DNA of 64,000 nt from Collybia mongolica (lineage: Eukaryota; Basidiomycota; Agaricomycetes; Agaricales; Clitocybaceae): contig JAAXNY010000009.1 of the NCBI GenBank assembly GCA_013420905.1, forward strand, positions 868,001 to 932,000. Reading direction: 5' to 3'. Below, piece by piece: positions 23,961 through 36,868 of the stretch (positions are counted from its first letter, which is position 1; each line of letters starts with the position of its first letter). A program made the translations under genes and the position numbers. The notes under the pieces were generated by a model. The model ran no database searches and was not told the DNA's origin. It saw nothing but the letters and a program-made list of their open reading frames with translations.

Positions 23961-26900
23961 ATCACTCATGTTATGATATTTCTCAAGTCACTCTATTAAG
24001 AGATTTGGTGGAGTAGAGTGTGCCGGAACTTGGGGTAGGGTATCCTTGCAACAGACATGTCCTGTATCTCTTCTTGTGAGTCCTACATTTTTTTGTCCTC
24101 ACCTCTCGCATAACTCCTAATTAACACAATAGCCTCACTGAAAGCATGCACATTTGGTTGTCCAGCCCTAAATGAGATAAATTAGCCACAACTGCTTGAC
24201 GCATTTCTGTATATTCCCCAACGATGACTACTTTTTCCATTGCACCAAGAATGCTCCAAACTCCACCTGACCCAAGATACATTATTGAGGGTGGTCATCT
24301 GCTGTATGATGCTAACCATGACCACTGACATCTGTACCTCTATCTTGTTTCAAATCATCCTTTAGACAAGTGCTCAGAACCTTTCAAGGGCAGGACCATT
24401 GTTTTCATACAAGATACAGCACCAGAAGCAATTGTGGCTATCCAAACATTTGAACTTGAACTACGAATACCCCTGGGTCCAGAGGCATCTATTGCGAGTG
24501 CAGGTATACATTGATGTTTCACCCGAACTTATGCCACGGTTCAAATATTCTGCATAGGACTCTTTGAACTTGAGGTGAACAATGTTATTTTTGCATGTGA
24601 CCTCAACAGCACAATGGCCCCAGAGGATGATGTCTTTCAAGGCTTTATTGGTGACTGGTCAGTTATTATTTGACTCTTCTTGTAAATCTCTTTCTCACTT
24701 ACAACTTGAGGTAGAGGGCCATTACTGGCAGATACAAGTCCTTATGTTTTTTTTTTGATTAACTTTTCTTTATATTTCTAGAACCAGGTTGTTGCAATAG
24801 AACTAGCTATCCAGAATCTCTTCAACTTTATATTACTTTTTGTTGTTGATAAGTTTGGTTCTGGAACACTTGTCAGGCATTGTACTAGAATTAGATTGTA
24901 GGGTACAGGGAGTATCTTGACAACATGGAAGGCCTGATGGATGCCCAACATGAAGATGTAATATAACCACACATTTGAGCTTGCCAAATACTTGTTGCAT
25001 TTCTGTATGGGGTCATGTTGCCAAGAGGCTCAGACAGGGAGCAGTATACACAGTATGAACAACCATGCAGGGAAGGGATGAGCATAGAGCACTAGAGGCT
25101 TGACTATGAGTAGAGAACCCAGCCCAAGTCTATTGCAAAGGTGCCCTTCCATGGAGAGGAAGGGGCACCTTATATATAGTACATTGTGCCTATGTCTCAA
25201 ATAACAACAGAATCTGATATCAGTAACTCTAATGATGCAACAATATATCTGTGATATGTTAGTCCAGAGTAAACTACTATCTGTCAAGGGGTTAAAGCAG
25301 TGTGTGTCAGAATAATAGGTATAACAGTGAGTCTATGCAAACAGCAATAGTGATTCTGATGGCTATATGTGGACAAACAAGTGATCCCCTTACAACTTCA
25401 CCCATATCCATGGTGTATGATATAAGCAACTGCATATGAATTGCCAATAGAAGTTGGTGTTTATAGATCCTATACAAATATCCACCAATAAAAGATAACA
25501 ATATATATCTAGGCATTTTCCTTAAAAACAAGTCAGCTGGTAAAGTGGGGACTCAGACTCTCAGAGATGGACTGTGTGAAAAAAATTAACTTAATTGAAA
25601 ATGTAGATCCATATTTGTATATTCCAAATATACAACCAACTCAGTAGCTTCTCTGGGGACTTTACACTGAGCCACATGAGCCACACAGACCACACAGACA
25701 AATGCAGGTGTCTGCAGACTGACTCAGACCCTGTTTGGCAGGGAGCTCTGCTTAATTGACAGTCTGCATCTGAGCCAAGTCAAAGTTAAGTCCATAAATC
25801 CACACTATTACTTGGATGCTCAGACCCAGCTTGGAACAACTCCTCATGAAGTCCATGCAGACTGTCCAGATTGCTTACTTAATTATAGTTACCATTGCTT
25901 ATTTAATGCACTAAAATGCAATATTTTGGAGAGTCAAATACAAGGCCTCAAGGTTACATGTCATATGCATAAAGCATACAGATTAACCATTTCATAATAT
26001 GAGCTTGTCAGTCCAAGGTGCCTGTTTTTATAATGGCCCCTGCTGTCTACCCTTGGCCATTACTGGCAATGGCTGAATATTGTTGATAGGTGCTACATCA
26101 CCTGTCAGCCTTGTTGTCAACCTCCACCACTACATCCCCAGCTGCCTCTCCCATCACCTCCCTGCCACATGATTGTGCACAATACTGCCAAATACAATGC
26201 CAGGTCCCACTGCCATGGATACCACCACCCTCTCTCATACCCACCCCTCTCAATGAAAATAACAACTGCAAAACCACAACAATAAGAGCTGCAGCAAGAA
26301 CTACAGAGGCACCTGCCACATTACCAGTGACTGCCTGCCCACATCTGCTAGTGAGCAGATAGCATGGTGGACATAGGTGGTGCAGTGGTGTATTCCATAT
26401 GGTAGAACCATCACCTGGTGGATGGGTGTGCACCCATGGATGTACTGTCTAGACCAAGTAGTGCCAATCACCCCTGTGCCCAAACCAGATGTGTAAAAGG
26501 TGAGTGCATATGTGCCCCACATCTAGTTGCTCAGATATATGTACCTTGTTCTATTGTATATGCACCTATATGCTGCTGTACACCTTGAGACTACCTTGGT
26601 GTAATTCTATCTACCTTGTGATATGTTCTTATTCCTTTCACAAATATTAGTTTACTTCTTACTAATACTTTACCCCTGTACTATTTGCACAGCTCTGGTA
26701 GGCTGATATAGACTTCTGGTACACCCACAGTCTTTATCCAAAATACCTATTTATAGATTGGACTACCCAATTGAAACTTAAACTAATTGTTCAAATTTTA
26801 AGATAATTAATAAATAAAGAATATACCAAATAGTCAAATCACTAAGGAAGTAATATTGATCCAAATGCCTACTTGGGTGGAGTGGGCCAACACACTGTGT

Positions 26901-27630
26901 GGCAGGTACTTGTTCTTTATTTCTTTTCTTAGGAGAAATAAGTCCATTCCACATTTAGGAAGTTGTAAATGACTAGAAACAATGTAGATGATAGTTTATA
27001 GAGGTCATGTGACCATGGGAAAATGTTACCAAGTAAACAAGCAATGCCTGTGCACAAAACCCAATGCCATAGCTTGTCTGTTTATGGAGAAAAGACAAAA
27101 ACCATCAGAACTAACTTTTCCTAGGATCATGGACACTAAATAAGTGTTCAGATTGTTGTCATGTATTTGGTATACTTATGTGGTGGAATAGATCATGTGA
27201 CATGTGTCAATAAATAGAGAATTCAATCTTATTTGTATTTCAGGTAAGTATAGTAGTAGTTGTTGATTATTCCAATGTGTAGTGTAATTTCCCACAAGGG
27301 TCATGTTTGGTAAGGGTCATTGTTGTCCATGGCAAAAATATGCTTAACAAGGAAATTGTAGAGCCATGTTTGTACATTCCAAATATATAAAAACAAAGTT
27401 AACAGCTTTACTGGTTATGGAGAAAAACACAAAATAAATTTTGAAACACAATGCTTTGAAATATTAGATATGCATAATTTTGATGGCATCATCAAAAGCA
27501 TTATGTAATCATCCCAAATACATGCAAATTATGTCACAATACTTTGTATTTGTGGAGAAATGCTGTAAAAAGCCATAAGAGAAGAAAAATCCCATTATGG
27601 AAATATTTTCCTGCAGTATTGAAATATGAT

Positions 27631-27651
27631 GAATCAATCAATCAATCAATC
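27631..27651. repeat. AATC microsatellite
   Basis: Five consecutive AATC units within the 820-bp segment unique to copy L. Confidence 0.8.
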
Positions 27652-27904
27652 AACTTGTTGCCTGAAACCTGGGTTGATAAAGAACTCATAATATTAGAAA
27701 CAAGTTCCCACAGTATTGAAATGTATATCAACCATTCAACATTCAACAATTTATGTCTAGTCTTGCATCCTAATCAAGAACTTATCAAATATGCTAAAAA
27801 TAGAAATATCATCATCAAAGACAAACTTCAAACAAATGTACATATGCCTGTTAAGTGTTTTTTGGTTGTATTATCACATACTATATTTAACCATACTCAT
27901 ATAG

Positions 27905-28660
27905 CTAGCCATTGTCAAGATATTGAGCATTATAGATTCCAGGAGCATCCACATTGACTTGTTTGGCTATGCTTATGGCCAAGTAATATATAAATGTGAT
28001 ATTAAAATAGATATAACAAGAGATTATAATCAAATTTGGAAAGGTACAAACAATATAAATATACATTTCCTGGTGTACCCCCTCCATAGGTCTAGGAGTA
28101 GTAGCAATTTCAATTGTCTCTGTTAGCCTAGTATTTGCTGAGATATGCATCATCTATAATGTGGGGACCTCATTAATATTGTTTGTTTGGCCAGATGTGT
28201 GGTGAAATGATATACAGACAGTATTCATGTACAATATGTAGCAAGAAATTTGTTGTTGATAAGGTTTAGAAAAATAAAAACAAATTCAAACACTTACAAA
28301 CATATACACAAGGTACTACTTCACCATATCTAACACTAGCAATTTAAATTACATCCATAGGCCTTGTTGTTGTTGAGATATGCAATGATTTATATTGTGG
28401 GAACTTTGATGGTATTGTTTGTTTGGCTAGCTGTGTGGCAAACTTGTACACAAACTTGATATTCATTTGTAACATGCTTGTAGTGAGAGAGCTGCTTTTG
28501 ATCATGATGTTTGAAGGTGTACAAACAAATACAAATACATACAAATATCTTTACATTGGGTAGCCCCTCACCATATCTAGTAGTAGCAATTTAAATTACA
28601 TCCATAGGTCTTGTCATTGTTGAGATATGCAATGTTTTGTATTGTGGGAAAAGTTTGACC
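27905..28660 (+). repeat. Tandem ~235-bp units inside copy L
   Basis: TATTGTTTGTTTGGC recurs near 28172 and 28411 with GAGATATGCA in each unit, as in copies A and R. Confidence 0.7.
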
Positions 28661-30300
28661 CAAAGCGGAATAAGTGTCTTGTAATCGTGCTTATGCAGTG
28701 GACAGTTTTTAATTAATTCTTGAGATATCCCAAGAAAAACACCAATTAACTCGAAATTATAATATTAAATGCAGCTTATGTTAGCAGTTGCCTTTTTTGC
28801 TCGAAATCCGCGCGTCGGCTAATTTTGATTCCCACAGTTAGAAAAATATTTCCACGACTACAAAGTCTTACTGATGTACTTCAAAATGTTTACTGATCAT
28901 GTTCTAATGAAATCTTGGAACACTTCAAACTTACTAACCGTGGGAAAAACAACACTGGATCTTGTTGGGTACGCTGAATTTTCCCCGCAAACCCAGGATG
29001 ATGAACGAGTTACTTATGTAAACATAAGGACTTGTAATTAGGTATCATCTGATGCAAGAGGGTGATAATGAGCAGCTTAATACAATCCAGAGCAGGATCA
29101 TGGGTCCCCTTGATGAAGTTACTCAGGATCGTGGGACAAAGGATGGTGGTGGTATACATTTTGAAAGGAATTCCTGGATTGTTCCAGTGAAGGATGATGG
29201 GCGCTGCTACACAATTGGGCCTTCACACCAGCACTTGTGGCAGCTTATTTCACCAAGTGCTGCTGGTAAAATTATGTGTGGTGAAATGAATGATGACCAA
29301 CTCCTGCAAAAGGATATGCTAAAGGTCTATACAGATATTCTTGTATTATATTGGAAGTCTAATATAAAATATTAACCAGATATCAGCTATGTTAGGCATG
29401 TGATCCATGCGTGCTTTTGCACCTACTCATCTACTTGAAACATTTGAAGACCATGCCAACCTCATGAACCTACCAAGAGTTGGATCCGATGACAGTGTTT
29501 GTTTTCCCACTCAACAGCTTAATGTAGCTCCTGCGGCACCTTTCTCAGATAGTGAGATCATTTTGTTTCCTTATTTGAGATCACATACTCACCATTCCTT
29601 CTCCAGCTCATGGTCTCTGCAGAAGTATGGGTCTCTTCTTTGGGGATGGTCATTTTGATGATGGAGATGATGATGGAGGAATTACTGTCATGTATCAGGA
29701 CGGAACACTCAAACCAGACTATGAACTGGGCCGCTTTCACTTGTTTTTTTTGGGGGCCTGGGTCCAGACCAATAGTCACATCATTATGGGCTTTAGTGGT
29801 CGTCACTGTCATGGAGGAACTCCTCCTTTAGCTCCAGAGGGTGTAGATCCAGACCCATCAGTTTATCGGTTGATGCATGTACTATACCCTCCTGCGGCAA
29901 TACTCTCAGGTGCTGGAATCAAATGGCTGAGTCTGGCCTCCATTCCAGGAGCACATGGAATGGAACTCTTCACAATGCCTCCAGAGATGACAACTCCCTT
30001 GTAAGAGTTTCAACCGTATTTCAATTGTTCATTATTAATATTCTACTATATAGCCCAAATAGAGCATATGCACCAATAACACCATCCAATTGTTCAACTA
30101 TTGCAACAGACGGTCTGGTGATGTTGTCCAAGCGACAGTTGATGAACACACTTGTTCGCAATTTGTGTTTGATAAACTCATATTTTTTGCGGCAATTACC
30201 TTTCTCAGTCCAAGCTTGATTTGACCCTCAACAATTTATCACTGCATTCTCTTTTCTTGAAGAAAATGGGGAATGCATGAATCTCAAGCCATGGTTATCT

Positions 30301-30420
30301 TTTTTTTTTTTTTTTTTTTGGTTCAACATTTTATATACCAACTGTACCTAATACATGTGCTGGTCACTACAAGTAGTAATTGGGGGAATGGGGAGGGGGG
30401 ACCAGAGTAGAATAAATATG
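30301..30420 (-). mobile_element. 5'-truncated LINE fragment (3' end only)
   Basis: A T tract followed by CAACATTTTATATACCAACT and GTACCTAATACATGTGCTGG matches the 3' end of the LINE at 61515-64000 and is related to the 3' end at about 40980-41045. This is a dead-on-arrival copy on the minus strand. Confidence 0.75.
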
Positions 30421-30589
30421 GAGAGGTAAACCAAACATAACCAGGGTAGTGTACAGCATCAATCAAATGATGAAATGAAATGATGGGAAAGATGGGAGAA
30501 TTGTAACTACTGGGGATAGATGAATTAACAGCCAATCCCCCTAGATAAGAGATAAGATAAGATCAAAAAGACGGAGATAAGATGGGAAT

Positions 30590-30783
30590 ATAATTTTCAT
30601 GACAGAAATTCCCCTCTTTTTCACTGGATTAAAATTGTCCCATATTATTCACCTCTAATGGGATGAAAGTTCACTCCACTAAGGGATGAAATATCTGGGA
30701 TAAAATTTCATCCCAATTTCATACCCTTTAGATTCATCCATTAAGTGGGGGAAAAACCTCCCCCACCAGGTGCACAGTGAGTG
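30590..30783 (+). repeat. Dispersed repeat, shorter copy
   Basis: Close match to parts of 52690-52932 (AAATTCCCCTCTTTTTCACT, ending CTCCCCCACCAGGTGCACAG), with internal deletions. It is rich in the partly palindromic motif GGGATGAAATTTCATCCC. Confidence 0.8.
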
Positions 30784-30784
30784 T

Positions 30785-30957
30785 GTTGGCCCACTCCACC
30801 CAAGTATATTTGGAATATACAAATATGGATCTACATTTTCAAGTTTGTTAATTTTTTCACACAGTCCATCTCTGAGAGTCTGAGTCCCCACTTTACCAGC
30901 TGACTTGTTTTTAAGGGACATGCCTAGATATATATTGTTACCTTTTATTGGTGGATA
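30785..30957 (-). repeat. Fragment of the TA-flanked element, target of the nested stack
   Basis: Matches 41046-41180 closely (TATACAAATATGGATCTACA, then ACCTTTTATTGGTGGATA) and is broken at the TA at 30956-30957, exactly where a Tc1-type terminus (CAGTAGGCAACAAAACTG) begins. Confidence 0.75.
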
Positions 30958-31344
30958 CAGTAGGCAACAAAACTGTTTCAATGTTTTCACATTCTGTAAA
31001 GATGCATCCATATGTCAGAAAATAAAAATTGGAAAAATATGAAAAAATTACCGAAGCTGCATTGATGTCTTTGCACCACTTCCATTTTTGGTAGCAAAAT
31101 CACATGATACATACTAGTGTTTTCAGGTCCAGTTCAGTTAGGTTTTTGGACATTAATTTAACTTAACCAAGACCATAACCGGTCTAGACCGCAGCTGTAA
31201 CTACAAGTAACTTAACCGAACCCCAGAGGACCAGTCTATTTCGGTTCAGTTACAGTCTACCAACTGGTTAAGACTGGTTGAGACCGATCTAGGTCAGTCT
31301 TTTTATTGGTTCAGACTGGTCTCTATGTACTAAATGTAGTCCTG

Positions 31345-31879
31345 TTACAGACACACCTCATCAACGGTGTTGTCCCATACTTCCTGCTCCCCATCTGCAA
31401 CCAACAAGTCATGGTATTCCTTCATCTCATCATCCACCTCCACCCAAGCTGAGTTCCAGGCAGCAAGATCCCCAATGTTGTTCCTCCATGCAAACTTCAT
31501 AATCTGCAACTCTTCAAATTGTATTGCTCCCAATCAAGCACAGCGCTTCGTTGCAATCTCACCGCCACCAGAGAAAAGACGCTTGCAAGGAACGGAGGAA
31601 GCTCGGCAAGTGAGGAAATCAATGGCAATCTGGCGAAGGGTGGGGTATTGGTGTCCATTATCCTATAAATTTTCAGTAACTGATATCATGCAAACCTATC
31701 AGAGTGACGTACCTGCCACCATTTTATGATGTCAGTATCTTTTGTGACATCTGAGGGTAGGTCCTTGAGGTATTGCCGTAACTCGGACTGCCATCCCTCA
31801 TCAGCGTCTTGGCTCAAAAGCAATGCGAGCCAATGGCAATCAAACTCTGAAAGAATTGACACATTGTCAGCTGGCAGGT
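31345..31879 (-). pseudogene. hAT transposase, C-terminal part
   Basis: Reads NVSILSEFDCHWLALLLSQD, then LRQYLKDLPSDVTKDTDIIK (WWQ follows), then an intron. After that come SSVPCKRLFSGGGEIATKRC and FEELQIMKFAWRNNIGDLAA, ending at the TAA at 31345. This is the hAT dimerisation domain (the SSVPCERLFS block). An in-frame TGA (a CGC/TGC-A-TGA run near 31533) breaks the block just after KRC. The N-terminal two thirds lie across the insertion at 41666-44420. Confidence 0.8.
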
Positions 31880-32222
31880 TACAAGTCCTTATGTTTACAT
31901 AAGTAACTCATTCATCATCCTGGGTTTGTGGGGAAAATTCAGCATACCCAACAAGATCCAGTGTTGTTTTTCCCATGGTTAGTAAGTTTGAAGTGTTCCG
32001 AGATTTCATTAGAACATGATCAGTAAACATTTTGAAGTACATCAGTAAGACTTTGTAGTTGTGGAAATATTTTTCTAACTGTGGGAATCAAAATTAGCCG
32101 ACGCACGGATTTCGAGCAAAAAAGGCAACTGCTAACATGGGCTGCATTTAATAATATAAATTCGAGTTAATTGGTCTTTTTCTTGGGATATCTCAAGAAT
32201 TAATTAATAACTGTCCACTGCA

Positions 32223-32293
32223 CAATCATGCTTACATTTGTCAACTACGCTGTTAGGGCTAACAGTGTAGTTGACAAATGTCAGCACAATTAC
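32223..32293. repeat. Second hairpin of the fold-back family
   Basis: Core arms 32235-32256 and 32259-32280 pair with one mismatch around a 2-nt loop. Flanks AATCATGCTTAC and GTCAGCACAATTAC match the outer arms of the hairpin at 21886-21957. The same place in copy L (about 28690-28705) reads GTAATCGTGCTTATGCAGTG with no hairpin. Confidence 0.85.
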
Positions 32294-32539
32294 AAGAGGC
32301 TTGTTCCGCTTTGGGTCAAACTTTTCCTGCAATACAAAACATTGCATATCTCAACCATGACAAGACCTATGGATGCAAAATAAATTGCTACTACTAGATA
32401 TGGTGAGGGGCTACCCAATGTAGATATTTATATGTATTTGTATTTGTTTGTACACCTTCAAACATCATGATCAAAAGCAGCTCTCTCACTACAAGCATGT
32501 TACAAATGAATATCAAGTTTGTATATGAGTTTGCCACAC

Positions 32540-33250
32540 AGCTAGCCAAACAAACAATACCATCAAAGTTCCCACAATATAAATCATTGCATATCTCAAA
32601 CAAGGCCTATGGATGTAATTTAAATTGCTAGTGTTAGATATGGTGAAGTAGTACCTCATGTATATGTTTGTAAGTGTTTGTATTTGTTTTTATTTTTCTA
32701 AACCTCATCAACAACAAATTTCTTGCTACATATTGTAAATGAATACTGTCTGTATATCATTTCACCACACATCTGGCCAAACAAACAATAATACTAAAGG
32801 GGTTTCCTGCAATATAGATGATACTTATCTCAGTAAATACAAAGCTGATGGACATGCTCCTACTAGACATTGTAAAGGAATACATGATGTTTTGTTTATA
32901 TGTGTTTTTAGTTGTTTGTACCCTTCCAAATCTCATTATCAACAACAGCTTTTTTACTACATATTACAAATAAATATCATCTGTATATTACTTTGCCAAC
33001 ATCTGGCCAAACAAACAATATTAATGAAATTCACACAATATAGATAATGCATATCTCAGCAAATACAAGGCTAACAGGCACAATTGAAATTGCTACTACT
33101 CCTAGACCTATGGAGCAGGTACAGCAAGAAATGTATATTTATATTTGTTTGTATCTTTCCAAATTTGATTATAATCTCTTGTTATATCTATTTTAATATC
33201 ACATTTATATATACTTGGCCATAAGCATAGCCAAACAAGTCAATGTGGAT
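32540..33250 (-). repeat. Tandem ~228-bp units inside copy R
   Basis: GCCAAACAAACAAT recurs near 32549, 32778 and 33004, with a variant near 33230, giving a 226-229 bp period. Each unit carries TGCATATCTCA, the inverse of GAGATATGCA in copies A and L. Confidence 0.75.
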
Positions 33251-34834
33251 GCTTCTGGAATCCATGATGCTCAATATCTTGACAATAACTAGCTATATGA
33301 GTATGGTTAAATATAGTATGTGATAACACAACAAAAAACACTTAACAGGCATATGTACATTTGTTTGAAGTTTGTCTTTGATGATGATATTTCTATTTTT
33401 AGCATATCTAATAAGTTCTTGATTAACCCAGGATGCAAGGCTAGAAATGAAATGTTAAATGTTGAATAGTTGACATACATTTCAATACTGTGGGAACTTG
33501 GTTCTATTATAGGCATTTGCATTGATATTACTTCCTTATATCACACAATTGGGTAGTCCAATCTATAAATAGGTACATTGGATAAATACTGTGGGTGTAC
33601 CAGAAGTCTATATCAGCCTACTAGAGCTGTGCAAATAGTACAGGGGTAAAGTATCAACAAGAAGTAAACTAATATTTGTAAAAGAAATAAGAACATATCA
33701 TAAGGTAGATAGAATTACACCAAGATAGTCTCAAGGTATACAGCAGCATATAGGTGCATATACAATAGAACAAGGTATATCTGAGCAACTAGATGTGGGG
33801 CACATATGCACTCACCTTACACACATCTGTTTAGGGCACAGGGGTGATTGGCACTACTTGGCCTAGACAGCACATCCAGGGGTGCACACCAAGCCACCAG
33901 TTGATGGTTCTACCATATGGAATACACCACTGCACCACCCATGTCCACCATGCTAGCTGCTCACTAGCAGATATGGGCAGGCAGTCACTGGTAATGTGGC
34001 AGGTGCCTCTGTAGTTCTTGTTGCAGCTCTTATTGTTGTGATTTTGCAGTTGTTATTATCACTGAGAGGGGTGGGTATGAGAGAGGGTGGTGGTATCCAT
34101 GGCAGTGGGACCTGGCATTGTATTTGGCAGTATTGTGCACAATCATATGGCAGGGAGGTGATGGGAGGGGCAGCTGGGGATGTAGTGGTGAAGGTTAACA
34201 ACAAGGCTGACAGGTGATTGGCACCCATCAACAATATTCAGCCATTGCCAATAATGGCCAAGAGTAGACAGCAGGGGCCATTATAAAAACAAGCACCTTG
34301 GACTGACAAGCTCATATTACCAAATGGTTAATCTGTATGCTTTATGCACATGACATGTAACCTTGAGGCCTTGTATTTAACTCTCCAAAATATTGCATTT
34401 TTGTGTATTACATAAGCAATGGTAACTATAATTAAGTAAGCAATCTGGACAGTCTGCATGGACTCCATGAGGAGTTGTTCCAAGCTGGGTCTGAGCATCC
34501 AAGTAACAGCATGGATTTATGGACTTAGCTTTGACTTGGCTCAGATGCAGACTGTCAAATAAGCAGGGCTCCCTGCCAAACAGGGTCTGAGTCAGTCTGC
34601 AGACACCTGCATTTGTCTGTGTGGTCTGTGTGGCTCATGTGGCTCAGTGTAAAGTCCCCAGAGAAGCTACTGAGTTGGTTGTATATTTGGAATATACAAA
34701 TATGGCAACACTTCTTGACTTGTTACTCCCATGTGCACAGCCACCCGGTCTACTCGTCAACATCATCTTGCGCACCCAGGTGCCTCAAAACTCCTCTGAT
34801 CCCCTGATCTCCCATACACTGCTGTGGTTATACC

Positions 34835-36868
34835 ATGGCCAAAGACAAACCTCCAACCCGATCTCAGCGATTGGCGGACCGTATGGCAAAACCGCCGGAT
34901 TTACGTGAACTTTTGTGCGGATCCATGTCCCCAGCTCCCGTCTCCAAGCTGGTAGCCAGCCTGCATCCTCAAGCAGGCCCCTCCCTTGTGTCACAGGTCT
35001 TTTTCAGGCCCACGACTCCTGCACCCATTGTAGAGGATGAGAACGACGACGCTGCCAACCCTGACCCTACTATTACCGGCCCTCCCGCCAATCCCCCCGC
35101 TGCTCCTGTCCAGGACCGTGATGTTGTCATGGCTGAGGTAGAGGGGGCTGCTTTCATGGAGGAGTTTAAGGATCCGGAGACATTTTATGCCTCTGGTGCT
35201 AAGGATAAGGTCCCAGACGACCTTGAAGCTGCAACTACATCCATCCACAACATCACAGAGATGCTCAACCTCTGGGCCATCAACGGCTATTGCGTCCCAG
35301 ACGAAGCCTCAGTCACGCTTGTCCAAGAGCTCCTCCAAGCTGTCTTCACAGTCTCCGAAGCTGGCCTCATCAAACACGCCATTACAGCGGATGCCGAGTC
35401 CAAGAGTATCACTCTCCAAGCCCTCATTGAGAGTCTCTGTGCGCAGGCGCCTCCGGCCCCTGTCCCCATCCCTTCTAATCGACAACCTCGTCCTGGGCGC
35501 TCTCTGCCCCCTTGATCCACCAATGCTACCGCAGACCTGGCTGGCCTTCGCTGCCCCTCCAAGAAAGTCATCTACACACACTCCACCAAGCGTTCCCTTC
35601 CTCCTAGATCAAAGACCTTTGCATCCGCAGCATCTGCTGCAATCTCCACCCCTCAGCCTCCCTCTGCGAAGAAGGCAAAGGGCCCCACTGCAGCTCAGGC
35701 GGGGCTTGTCCAGATGGCCAAGTCCTTTCCCTCAGCACCCATTGCCTCCATCGTGCGCGCTCAGCAGGTCATGTCCAGTGATATCGTCCCTACCCCTTCG
35801 GACTCAGCCCGAGCAAAAGCTCGACGCAAGAGATCCACCACACACGGCCCCTCCCGGAAGGAGGTAGTCATCATCACTTCACCCCCCACCCACTGGCCTG
35901 ATATGCCAGTGGTTGGGCCACTGAACTCTCACCTTGGCATTCATAAGAGGGCCATTCGCATCGTGTCTGAGACCCGAAACCACCTCGGGGGCCTGGCCCT
36001 TGTGTGTGATGTTTTGCCAGTTGAAGATGAAATCCAGGTCATGTATGCCTATTTTAGTGATGCAGCTAAAAAGATATGCAAAGACGACTCCGTGGAAACG
36101 TGTGTGGAAGTAGGTTCATCCAAGTCATTCCTTCGCATCCCCGACTTCCCTTACTTTGGAGCGCACATCAAGTACGCCGCCAATGGTACCCCCATTCCCC
36201 TCACACCAGACAACATTGCCGAGATCCTCGGTAAATGCTCCTGGCATGAGGCCATCCACTTTTACCAAGGGTCTAGGCCCCGGATGGTAAGAAACTCCCA
36301 GACATCAGACACCAGCACAGTGTTCTTCAATATCTATGACTCGCGAGGTGGACAGCACCTCCGTAGCCTCAAGGGCCGAAGCTTCATGCTCGGGTCCAAG
36401 AAACTCACCATCCTGCCCACTGAGAAGCGAGTCGGAGTCCCCATATGTCCCCGCTGCTGGAGGTATGGACACCATACAGAGGTTTGTCCATTCAAGACGC
36501 AGCTGTGCTCCATCTGTGCCGGCCCACATGAAACCAACCACCACTGCGTGTTAGCCGCATGCTGCAAAAAACAGCCCAAGGCCAACCCCCCTCGAGAGAC
36601 GACCCCTGCAGGTCACCCCTGCCCACACCCAGCTCGATGTGTCAACTGCACGCTTGCGCATGCATCTGACAGTTGTATCTGCTCGTTCTGGAAGAACCGC
36701 TACAATCCGAAGTGGGTCTTCTCCAAGTACACTGCACAGAAGGTAGGCAATGAGCTGTTACGCTTCATTCCCGCCCCTAACTCACCTTTTCCCAACATCA
36801 CTGGAGGCAGGCTCCTTGGATGCCGGGCAAACCCTCGAGAAGTTCGACAGTCGTTGACCCATGCATAG
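34835..36868 (+). pseudogene. LINE ORF1 (gag-like, zinc knuckles), one nonsense codon
   Basis: ATG 34835 (MAKDKPPTRSQRLADRMAKP) to TAG 36868, 678 codons in a single frame apart from a TGA at 35513-35515, probably CGA to TGA. The Pro/Ala-rich N-terminal half is followed by a conserved central region (AIRIVSETRNHLGGLALVCD). Zinc knuckles follow (CPRCWRYGHHTEVC, CSICAGPHETNHHC, CVNCTLAHASDSC). It would bind LINE RNA in the ribonucleoprotein. It overlaps ORF2 by 8 nt. Confidence 0.88.

Larger units (their letters stand above)
24735..29034 (+). mobile_element. Copy L of the non-coding TA-flanked element (4300 bp)
   Basis: Starts CAAGTCCTTATGTT and ends AACATAAGGACTTG, flanked by TA on both sides (24733-24734 and 29035-29036). 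Its order of segments is the inverse of copy R: 24735-25625 pairs with 41046-41624, 25640-26780 with 33560-34690, 27690-28700 with 32300-33520, and 28735-29034 with 31882-32190. It carries about 820 extra bp (about 26870-27690) absent from copy R, probably a later insertion. No transposase was seen, so it should be mobilised in trans if at all. Confidence 0.75.
23960..30003 (+). pseudogene. Hypothetical gene split by the 4.3-kb element (exon remnants both sides)
   Basis: Plus-strand exon-like pieces occur before the element (GRTIVFIQDTAPEAIVAIQT, LEVNNVIFACDLNSTMAPED). More occur after it: MQEGDNEQLNTIQSRIMGPL, WIVPVKDDGRCYTIGPSHQH, then FFGDGHFDDGDDDGGITVMY and GFSGRHCHGGTPPLAPEGVD, ending at the TAA near 30003. 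If the element (24735-29034) is removed, the flanks join as GHYWQ-IIRYHLMQEG in one open frame. The HGGTPP segment recalls a widespread agaricomycete hypothetical family; an oxygenase-like fold is possible but not shown. Assignment of the left pieces to the same gene is inference. Confidence 0.4.

Noticed and set aside
24733..29036. Copy L as a terminal-repeat retrotransposon or Mutator element
   Set aside because: No LTRs, no 8-11 bp target duplication and no coding domain; only TA borders and short inverted ends are supported.
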